DNA from: Methylovirgula sp.
Lineage (GTDB): Bacteria; Pseudomonadota; Alphaproteobacteria; Rhizobiales; Beijerinckiaceae
Direction: 5' to 3'
Assembly: GCA_030038595.1 (NCBI GenBank)
Contig: JASHSW010000218.1
Location: 1 to 12,155 of the forward strand
Length of the DNA: 12,155 nt
The notes below the pieces were generated by a model. It was not told where the DNA came from, did no database searches, and worked only from the letters and a program-made list of their open reading frames with translations. Within the stretch, counting starts at the first letter, position 1. Every line of letters starts with the position of its first letter. Of this stretch, positions 7,153-12,155 are shown one piece after another. The position numbers were made by a program, and so were the translations under genes.

Positions 7153-8924
7153 AGCGCCTCCTCCCAGCCGCGCGACAGCCGCGCCGCCGAGTGAATGAGA
7201 CCGACATGCGAATAAGCCTGCGGAAAATTTCCCCAAAGGGCGCGGGCCTGCGGTAGCACGTCTTCGGAGAGTAGCCCCGCGGCATTACGGACGGAAAGCA
7301 CGGTCTTGAAGATCTCGCGGGCTTCCTCGCGGCGCCCGGCGAGTGCCAAAGCATCGATGTACCAAAACGTGCAGACGAGGAAGGCCGTTTCCGGATGTCC
7401 GAAATCGTCGGCCTCGTCGTAACGCATCACGAAACCGTCGCGCACCAGCCGCTTGGCCACGACGTCGAGCGTCTTGGCGACGCGTGAATCGTTGGCCGGC
7501 AAAAGGCCGATCTCCGGCAGCAGCAGGCAAGTCGCATCGGCGATTTCCGCGTCGAGCACGCCGGAAAGCCATCCGCCCTGGGTCGTGGCGCGCGCGATGA
7601 TCTCCTTGCGCAGCTTGAGGGCGAGCGCATCCCACTCGGCCGCGTCGGCGCTCTCGCCGACACGCTCGGCGATCAGCGCCAAACGATGCAGCGCCGCCCA
7701 GCACATCGCCGCCGAATAGGTATGCACGCTGACCCGGCCGCGGTATTCCCAAGGTCCGGCGTCCGGCGTCACGACGCAGCGGCCTGCGAGCCGTCCCATG
7801 CCGCGCAGTTGCCGGTACAGCGTCGCGTCGCCCGTATGGGTCAAGCGTTCGTCCCAGAACATCTGCGCCGCGGTGAGGATGATCGATCCGTAGACGTCGT
7901 TTTGCACTTGCGACACGGCCGCGTTGCCGATGCGCACCGGCCCCATTTCCTGATAGCCGCGCAGCGCCGGAGCCAGCCTCTCGATGGAGCTTACCGCCGC
8001 CGAAACCGGATAAAGCGGCGCGATCAGAACGTCGTCTTCGCGCAACACGGTATCGATCACGAAGCGGATGAAACCCTCCATGGTTCGAGTGGCGCCGAGA
8101 CGGTTCAACGCGCCGACCGTAAAAAAAGCATCGCGCAGCCAACAAAAACGATAATCCCAGTTGCGCGACGAGTTTGGCGCCTCCGGAATCGAGGTGGTCA
8201 GCGCCGCGACGATTGCCCCGGTGTCCTCGCAACTGCACAGCTTGAGCGTGATCGCCGAGCGGATAACTTCGCTTTGCCATTCGAACGGCACGGACAGGCC
8301 GCGTACCCACGTGCGCCAATCCTCGATCGTTTGGGCAAGAAAGCTTTGGGCGAGCGCATCCGGGTTCTCCGGCACGGATTCGTCCGACCCAATGAACAAG
8401 TTGACCGGCCGATCGAGTGCGAACTCGGATTCCTCGAAAATGTGCGCGGTCGCCATGTCGGCGGTGACACGCAACGTGGCCTGCGGCCCGCTGTAGCGCA
8501 GATGATTGCTGCCGACGCTCACCGAAGGTTTCTCGGCGCCGTAGTTGAAGACCGGCCGTATGCGCACCGCGAGCCGCACGCGTTTGGCGACCGGCTCGAT
8601 GCGTCGCACCAGCAGGGGCGGCCGAAAGCTGCGCCCATAACGTGTAAAGCGCGGCGCGAAATCGACGATCCGCACTTCCCCGCCGTTGCGGTCGGTGATC
8701 GTCGTCTCGAGCACCGCCGTGTTGGGCAGATAGCGCTGGCTGGAGGTGACGGCGTCGCGCACCGCGACGTCCATGAAGCCGCGGACCGGATCGGTGCCGT
8801 CGACGAGCGCGCAGAACACCGGATCGCCGTCGAGGCGCGGAAAACAGAACCAGTTGTGTCGCGCATTGCGATCGATGAGACTCGCAATCGAGCAATTGCC
8901 GATTACCGCGAGGTCGAGCGTCAT
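7137..8924 (-). CDS. Glycoside hydrolase family 15 protein (trehalase/glucoamylase-like)
   Basis: A 595-residue protein of the bacterial GH15 type, inverting glucosidases that include glucoamylases, glucodextranases and GH15 trehalases. The N-terminal beta-rich domain begins IGNCSIASLIDRNARHNWFCFPRLD, a typical opening. The (alpha/alpha)6 barrel follows: SRNWDYRFCWLRDAFFT around residue 256, ALRGYQEMGPVRIGN, QNDVYGSIILTA, GPWEYRG with the general-acid candidate Glu393, and LLSEDVLP with the general-base candidate Glu554 before WGNFPQAYSHVGLIHSA. Both catalytic acids are present, so it is probably active. The start ATG overlaps the otsB stop as ATGA, and the stop lies within otsA. No signal peptide is seen, so it should be cytosolic. 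Position between otsB and otsA suggests trehalose as substrate, but maltodextrin or glycogen cannot be excluded. Confidence 0.88.
   Translation of the reverse strand: MTLDLAVIGNCSIASLIDRNARHNWFCFPRLDGDPVFCALVDGTDPVRGFMDVAVRDAVTSSQRYLPNTAVLETTITDRNGGEVRIVDFAPRFTRYGRSFRPPLLVRRIEPVAKRVRLAVRIRPVFNYGAEKPSVSVGSNHLRYSGPQATLRVTADMATAHIFEESEFALDRPVNLFIGSDESVPENPDALAQSFLAQTIEDWRTWVRGLSVPFEWQSEVIRSAITLKLCSCEDTGAIVAALTTSIPEAPNSSRNWDYRFCWLRDAFFTVGALNRLGATRTMEGFIRFVIDTVLREDDVLIAPLYPVSAAVSSIERLAPALRGYQEMGPVRIGNAAVSQVQNDVYGSIILTAAQMFWDERLTHTGDATLYRQLRGMGRLAGRCVVTPDAGPWEYRGRVSVHTYSAAMCWAALHRLALIAERVGESADAAEWDALALKLRKEIIARATTQGGWLSGVLDAEIADATCLLLPEIGLLPANDSRVAKTLDVVAKRLVRDGFVMRYDEADDFGHPETAFLVCTFWYIDALALAGRREEAREIFKTVLSVRNAAGLLSEDVLPQARALWGNFPQAYSHVGLIHSAARLSRGWEEALWRAS
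7157..7165 (-). promoter_or_regulatory. Strong ribosome-binding site that fixes the otsA start
   Basis: GGGAGGAGG on the minus strand, four bases before the ATG at 7152, is nearly complementary to the 3' end of 16S rRNA. It lies inside the last codons of the GH15 gene. It decides for the 7152 start over the in-frame upstream candidate at 7236. Confidence 0.75.
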
Positions 8925-9670
8925 GGCGCCGCCACCTCCGCGACGCGCTTGAGCCAGGCGCGCACCTGATTGGGGCGCCCGGCGAAAGCGTGCGCGACAT
9001 CGAGGGCAATTCCGCCGCGCTCCATTGCCGCGCCGAAACCGTCATGATCGGTCGCATCGTCGCCGACGAACACCGGCACGCGGCCGACGAAGGGTTCGAC
9101 ATTCATCAGGCAATCGACGGCGCGCGCTTTGGTCACCGCGCGCGGCCGGATCTCCACTGCCATCTTAGCTTCGAGCAATTCAAATTTGTCGGGCTCGCGG
9201 GAGGTGAGCTCGAAAGCCACCCGCCGCACGGTCGCTTCGTGCGCCGAGGCATTGCGAAAATGCGCGACGACATTGTGGGCTTTCGGTTCCACCAGCACGC
9301 CGGGGCAGGTTCCCTGCAACCGCAGCAGCGCCGCGATCCAATCTTCCGGAACCTTGATTGCGACCTCGTCGTGCTGGCCGCCGGGCAGGCGCACGATTGC
9401 GCCGTGCTCGCCGGCAGCCGGGAGATGAAGAGGAGCGAGCAATTGATCGATGTCGTGAAGATCACGGCCGCTGACGATGGCGAGCGCACCGTCGAGCGCC
9501 GCGGCGGCAGCCTCCAGATCGCTGATGAGATCGCGCGGCACGACCACGGCAGAGGGCGTCGTCGCGATGTCGAGCAACGTGCCGTCAAGATCGAGAAAGA
9601 GCGCCCAATTTCGTTGCGGCATAGGCGGCATTGCCGTGTCGCGTCCTGGCCGGAACGCCGCGTCCACCAT
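8921..9670 (-). CDS. otsB: Trehalose-6-phosphate phosphatase
   Basis: A 249-residue HAD-superfamily phosphatase that removes phosphate from trehalose-6-phosphate to release trehalose in the cytosol. Motif I is FLDLDGTLL with the nucleophile Asp27 and the acid/base Asp29. AIVSGRD carries motif II, GEHGA follows, the lysine in AVTKARAV is motif III, and FVGDDATDHDGF is the magnesium-binding motif IV. Start choice: ATG 9670 has GGGGA eight bases upstream. The frame stays open to TTG 9751, with ATGs at 9730 and 9700, but these lack ribosome sites and add unconserved residues. ATG 9631 is a shorter alternative. It is the first gene of the trehalose operon; its stop overlaps the GH15 start by 4 bp. 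A stress-type promoter lies about 145 bp upstream. Confidence 0.92.
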   Translation of the reverse strand: MVDAAFRPGRDTAMPPMPQRNWALFLDLDGTLLDIATTPSAVVVPRDLISDLEAAAAALDGALAIVSGRDLHDIDQLLAPLHLPAAGEHGAIVRLPGGQHDEVAIKVPEDWIAALLRLQGTCPGVLVEPKAHNVVAHFRNASAHEATVRRVAFELTSREPDKFELLEAKMAVEIRPRAVTKARAVDCLMNVEPFVGRVPVFVGDDATDHDGFGAAMERGGIALDVAHAFAGRPNQVRAWLKRVAEVAAP

Positions 9671-9814
9671 GATCCAATCCCCAGAGATCCGAAACCGCAT
9701 CGAAGCGCAGCCGGTTGCGCCGACATACATCGATCCGATGCTAAAAGCCAATCGCGATCAAGTCGTTAGGAATGAATATGCCGTCGCGGGATAGGCGTGG
9801 CCGGCGGGCAAGAT

Positions 9815-9839
9815 AACGGAAATACGCTTGAATCGTTCC
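9815..9839 (-). promoter_or_regulatory. EcfG (general stress sigma factor) promoter of the otsB-GH15-otsA operon
   Basis: Read on the minus strand, GGAAC at 9839-9835 is followed after exactly 16 bases by CGTT at 9818-9815. GGAAC-N16/17-CGTT is the known recognition sequence of the alphaproteobacterial EcfG sigma factor, controlled by PhyR-NepR. It points toward otsB. The transcript would start about 8-10 bases further on and have a leader of about 135 bases before ATG 9670. Trehalose synthesis is a known target of this response in alphaproteobacteria, which supports the call. No equally good match was found in the other intergenic regions of this window. Confidence 0.75.
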
Positions 9840-9878
9840 GGTCAAGCTAACAAAGATGTTGGACGTACGGCGATTCTT

Positions 9879-9897
9879 GGGAATTTCGCCGATTCCC
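9879..9897. promoter_or_regulatory. Dyad GGGAAT-N7-ATTCCC upstream of the cytochrome b gene
   Basis: A 6-bp inverted repeat with a 7-base spacer lies 64 bp before the start of the cytochrome b gene and on the far side of the EcfG element from otsB. It could be an operator or a small RNA hairpin. The element is short and no regulator is recognised. TATAGA at 9931-9936 may be a -10 for the downstream gene, though no matching -35 was found. Confidence 0.25.
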
Positions 9898-9961
9898 GCT
9901 CGAAATGAAACATTTGCCGTTCGGGCGCCGTATAGAAGGACGAGTTCAGAGGGAAACGAGA

Positions 9962-10795
9962 ATGTCGGAGGTCGCTCTGCAAAGCCACGGCACCGGCAGG
10001 CGCGTCGCGGTGCGCAGGCACGGACTGATCGTGCGGATCACGCATTGGACGAATGCCGTCGTCTGGGTGTTTTTGCTGATGAGCGGCCTGCAGATTTTTA
10101 ACGCCCATCCGGCGCTGTATTTCGGCAACCAGTCGAATTTTGCGCACCCGTTCCTCGCCATGGAGGCCGCCGACGACAATCCCGCCCGCGGCGTCACCTG
10201 GATTGCCGGCCATTCCTTCGATACGACGGGATGGTTCGGCGTGTCCTACGACGAGAACGGAGAGCCGGTCGAGCGCGGCTTCCCGCAATTTCTGACGTGG
10301 CCGGGCGAACAGGACCTGGCGACCGGCCGGCGCTGGCATTTCTTCTTCGCCTGGCTGTTCGTGATCAACGGCACGATCTATCTGCTCTCCGGCGTGCTCA
10401 GCCGGCACTTCGCGCGCGATCTTCTCCCCTCGTGGTCGGACATCCGGCACATTCCGCGCTCGATCTTCGACCACGTACGGTTCAAGTTTCCGCACGAGCG
10501 CCGCTACAACGTTCTGCAGAAGCTCGCCTATGTCTCGGCGGCGCTCGTCGCGCTGCCGTTGATGGTGTTGACCGGGCTCACCATGTCGCCGGCGATGAAC
10601 GCCGCGTTTCCGTGGCTCCTCGAAATTTTCGGAGGTCGGCAATCGGCACGTACGATCCATTTCATCACCGCGATGTTCCTCGTTCTCTTCGTCTTCGTGC
10701 ACCTCGTCATGGTGCTGATTTCCGGCGTGTTCAACAATCTGCGTTCGATGATCACCGGGCGCTACGTCATCGAGGAACAGGCGGATGATCCCTGA
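9962..10795 (+). CDS. Membrane cytochrome b (b561/hydrogenase cytochrome b type, PF01292-like)
   Basis: A 277-residue inner-membrane di-haem cytochrome b that passes electrons between quinones and a periplasm-facing partner. Transmembrane helices are visible: TNAVVWVFLLMSGLQIF (about 29-46), HFFFAWLFVINGTIYLLSGVL (126 on), KLAYVSAALVALPLMVLTGL, and HFITAMFLVLFVFVHLVMVLI. Haem-ligand candidates are His28, His126, His233 and His247, which fits two haems. The region between the first two helices (about 47-120) is a longer hydrophilic loop. ATG 9962 is chosen because AGAGGGAAACGAGA precedes it and MSEV...VRRHGLIVRITHW is a typical opening; ATG 9905 is an unlikely extension. The gene overlaps the following molybdopterin oxidoreductase gene by 11 bp, which argues for one complex. 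Confidence 0.88.
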   Translation: MSEVALQSHGTGRRVAVRRHGLIVRITHWTNAVVWVFLLMSGLQIFNAHPALYFGNQSNFAHPFLAMEAADDNPARGVTWIAGHSFDTTGWFGVSYDENGEPVERGFPQFLTWPGEQDLATGRRWHFFFAWLFVINGTIYLLSGVLSRHFARDLLPSWSDIRHIPRSIFDHVRFKFPHERRYNVLQKLAYVSAALVALPLMVLTGLTMSPAMNAAFPWLLEIFGGRQSARTIHFITAMFLVLFVFVHLVMVLISGVFNNLRSMITGRYVIEEQADDP

Positions 10796-11618
10796 GCGCA
10801 AGCTTCTCGTCTCGCGCCGATCGCTGCTGCGGTTCGGCGCGATCGGCGTCGGCTCGCTGCTGCTGGCCGGCTGCGACGACGCAGTATCGGAGAATCCGCG
10901 CATTCTCTCCTTCATCGACAAAGCCTCGGTGCTGACCTATCGCGCCCAGCGCCTCATTCTGCCGCGCGACAAGCTTGCGCCCGAGTTCTCAGAAAGCGAC
11001 ATCGCTCCGCAATTTCGCGCCAACGGTTCTACGAGTCCGTCGGATCCGGCCTATCGGGCGCTCGCCGCCGCGAATTTCGTGGATTGGCGGCTCATGGTCG
11101 ACGGGCTCGTCGACAAACCGCTGAAGCTTTCGCTCGCAGATCTCCGCGCCCTTCCCGCCAGCACGCAGATCACCCGCCACGATTGCGTCGAAGGCTGGAG
11201 TTGCATCGGCAAATGGACCGGCACGCCGCTTTCCGAGGTTCTCAACCGCGCCGGCGTGAAGCCGCAGGCGAGGTTCGTCGTTTTCCATTGCGCCGACAGA
11301 TTTCAGGACGACGGGGTACCCGACGATTTCGAACCGGGAGAGTCCGATTCCGGAAATTCGGGCGGCGTGCCCTATTACGAGAGCATCGACTTTGTCGACG
11401 CCTATCACCCGCAGACGCTGCTCGCTTACGAACTAAACGACCAAACGCTGCCGATCGCCTACGGCGCGCCGTTGCGCCTACGCCTCGGGCGGCAGCTCGG
11501 CTACAAAATGGCGAAATACGTCATGCGGATCGAGCTCGTTTCCTCCTTTGCCCGCATGGGAGGCGGCAACGGCGGGTATTGGGAAGACCTCGGTTACCAA
11601 TGGTATGCCGGGATCTAG
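10785..11618 (+). CDS. Molybdopterin-dependent oxidoreductase (sulfite oxidase/YedY fold), Tat lipoprotein
   Basis: A 277-residue exported enzyme of the oxidoreductase molybdopterin-binding family. The N-terminus has a twin-arginine motif SRRSLLRFG (Arg11, Arg12), a hydrophobic stretch, and a lipobox LAGC with Cys30, so it is probably folded in the cytosol, exported by Tat and lipid-anchored. The Mo-binding domain spans about residues 95-255: DWRLMVDGLVDKPLKLSL, then TRHDCVEGWSCIGKWTG with Cys134 as the likely Mo-thiolate (Cys140 is the alternative), FVVFHCADRFQ, YHPQTLLAYELN, and GAPLRLRLGRQLGYKMAKYVMRIEL. A C-terminal tail continues to GYWEDLGYQWYAGI. It is translationally coupled to the cytochrome b gene, which should exchange electrons with it. 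The substrate is unknown. It is not clearly MsrP, since the membrane partner is not MsrQ-like. Confidence 0.85.
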   Translation: MIPERKLLVSRRSLLRFGAIGVGSLLLAGCDDAVSENPRILSFIDKASVLTYRAQRLILPRDKLAPEFSESDIAPQFRANGSTSPSDPAYRALAAANFVDWRLMVDGLVDKPLKLSLADLRALPASTQITRHDCVEGWSCIGKWTGTPLSEVLNRAGVKPQARFVVFHCADRFQDDGVPDDFEPGESDSGNSGGVPYYESIDFVDAYHPQTLLAYELNDQTLPIAYGAPLRLRLGRQLGYKMAKYVMRIELVSSFARMGGGNGGYWEDLGYQWYAGI

Positions 11619-11742
11619 CGGCGGTTGCGTGGTCGCCTCCCGGACCGAAATCGCCGCCGTCGAAAAGCCTGTGACGAGCCGGGATCCTCGGGCGACCTGA
11701 TCTTCTCCGCTGCATGGCGTGGTGGATAGGGGTGAGGAATGC

Positions 11743-11762
11743 GGCGGCGCCAAGCGGCCGCC
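11743..11762 (+). terminator. GC hairpin in the gap after the Mo-oxidoreductase gene
   Basis: GGCGGC and GCCGCC form a 6-bp stem with an 8-base loop (GCCAAGCG). A pyrimidine-rich run containing CCCCTTTT follows within about 12 bases. The spacing to the T run is too long for a textbook intrinsic terminator, so this is only a candidate for ending the cytochrome b/Mo-oxidoreductase transcript before hisS. The rest of the gap from 11619 shows no gene or promoter that I can support. Confidence 0.25.
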
Positions 11763-11778
11763 CTTGCCCCTTTTGCGC

Positions 11779-11800
11779 CTCGCCCGTAGAAGCGGGCGAG
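11779..11800 (+). promoter_or_regulatory. Perfect 8-bp GC hairpin directly before hisS
   Basis: CTCGCCCG and CGGGCGAG form a perfect 8-bp stem with a TAGAAG loop, ending 10 bases before the hisS start. Its right arm shares bases GAG with the ribosome site GAGAGGA (11798-11804). In the mRNA it would partly mask that site. There is no T run immediately after the stem, so it does not look like a terminator. No T-box or histidine leader peptide is seen. Confidence 0.4.
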
Positions 11801-11810
11801 AGGATTTTCG

Positions 11811-12155
11811 ATGAGCGATCCGAAGAAAAGCGCGAAGCTGCCGCGCGGTTTCGTCGATCTCGGCCCGGCCGACATCGCCGCGATCGAGAAAATGCTCGCC
11901 GAGATCAAGAAATCCTACGAGCTTTACGGATTCGAGGCGGTCGAGACGCCGCTCATCGAAACTACCGAGGCGCTCGGCAAATTCCTGCCCGACCAGGACC
12001 GGCCGAACGAGGGCGTATTTTCGTTCCAGGACGACGACGAGCAGTGGCTCTCGTTGCGCTACGATCTCACGGCGCCGCTCGCTCGCTATGTGGCGGAAAA
12101 TTTCGACCGCCTGCCGAAGCCCTATCGCAGCTATCGCGTCGGCCCGGTTTTCCGC
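11811..12155 (+). CDS. hisS: Histidyl-tRNA synthetase, N-terminal part (runs off the window)
   Basis: The first 115 residues of a class II aminoacyl-tRNA synthetase that charges tRNA-His in the cytosol. The opening [42 protein letters not shown] is the motif 1 region. [23 protein letters not shown] follows, with the HisRS-type RYDLT block. [12 protein letters not shown] is the start of motif 2, and the window ends at its arginine. ATG 11811 has GAGAGGA six bases upstream and agrees with the usual N-terminus. The 192-bp gap to the preceding gene and the hairpins within it suggest separate transcription. Confidence 0.93.
   Translation, partial: MSDPKKSAKLPRGFVDLGPADIAAIEKMLAEIKKSYELYGFEAVETPLIETTEALGKFLPDQDRPNEGVFSFQDDDEQWLSLRYDLTAPLARYVAENFDRLPKPYRSYRVGPVFR

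Noticed and set aside
7153..7236. In-frame N-terminal extension of OtsA to 7236
   Set aside because: The added 28 residues are unlike the family, lie wholly inside the GH15 gene, and the strong ribosome site belongs to ATG 7152.
7686..8969. Long open frame on the plus strand (427 codons) antisense to GH15
   Set aside because: Low-complexity, Arg/His/Asp-rich translation typical of an antisense shadow in GC-rich DNA; no ribosome site or family motif.
7285..9102. Long open frame on the minus strand (605 codons) alongside the GH15 gene
   Set aside because: It is a frame shadow of the GH15 gene: Arg/Ala/Pro-rich with no recognisable motif, while the GH15 frame carries all family motifs.
9905..9961. 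ATG 9905 as start of the cytochrome b
   Set aside because: It adds 19 basic, unconserved-looking residues; ATG 9962 has the better ribosome site and a typical family N-terminus.
9842..10921. 359-codon minus-strand frame opposite the cytochrome b gene
   Set aside because: Charged, low-complexity shadow; the plus strand encodes a clear membrane protein with haem ligands.
11619..11810. T-box or histidine attenuator in front of hisS
   Set aside because: No run of His codons, no T-box core sequence, and T-boxes are not expected in alphaproteobacteria.

Overview
The window reads as chromosomal DNA of a GC-rich alphaproteobacterium, most likely Hyphomicrobiales (Rhizobiales). That assignment rests on the style of the proteins (IlvE, HisS, the otsB-GH15-otsA cluster, the cytochrome b/Mo-oxidoreductase pair), strong GC bias at third codon positions, and a perfect match to the alphaproteobacterial general-stress sigma factor (EcfG) promoter. 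I see no transposase, phage gene, CRISPR array, tRNA or rRNA. Gene density is high and intergenic gaps are under 300 bp.

Layout. Bases 1-470 (+) hold the C-terminal half of a branched-chain aminotransferase, followed by a nitronate monooxygenase (517-1497, +). A gap of about 285 bp carries one doubtful small ORF on the minus strand. Next is a CYTH-CHAD protein (1783-3345, +) whose CYTH half has lost its catalytic signature. A bifunctional mannose-1-phosphate guanylyltransferase / mannose-6-phosphate isomerase (3500-4912, +) supplies GDP-mannose for surface polysaccharide. After an AT-rich leader with a hairpin comes a secreted L,D-transpeptidase (5058-5768, +).

The minus strand from 9670 down to 5761 is one tightly packed trehalose operon: otsB, a GH15 glycosidase and otsA, joined by a 4-bp and a 16-bp overlap. 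A GGAAC-N16-CGTT element at 9839-9815 sits upstream and should place the operon under the EcfG general stress response. otsA converges on the L,D-transpeptidase gene with an 8-bp tail-to-tail overlap.

Divergent from otsB is a two-gene unit (9962-11618, +): a membrane di-haem cytochrome b and a Tat-exported, lipobox-bearing molybdopterin oxidoreductase, overlapping by 11 bp. They look like the membrane and periplasm-facing halves of one redox enzyme of unknown substrate. After a hairpin-rich gap, hisS (histidyl-tRNA synthetase) starts at 11811 and runs off the window.

Taken together, this is mostly core metabolism plus an envelope and osmotic-stress block (GDP-mannose, L,D-transpeptidase, trehalose). 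I found no clearly new multi-gene system. The best leads are the EcfG promoter, the GH15 hydrolase lodged between the two trehalose synthesis genes, the degenerate CYTH domain fused to CHAD, and the Mo-lipoprotein/cytochrome b pair.
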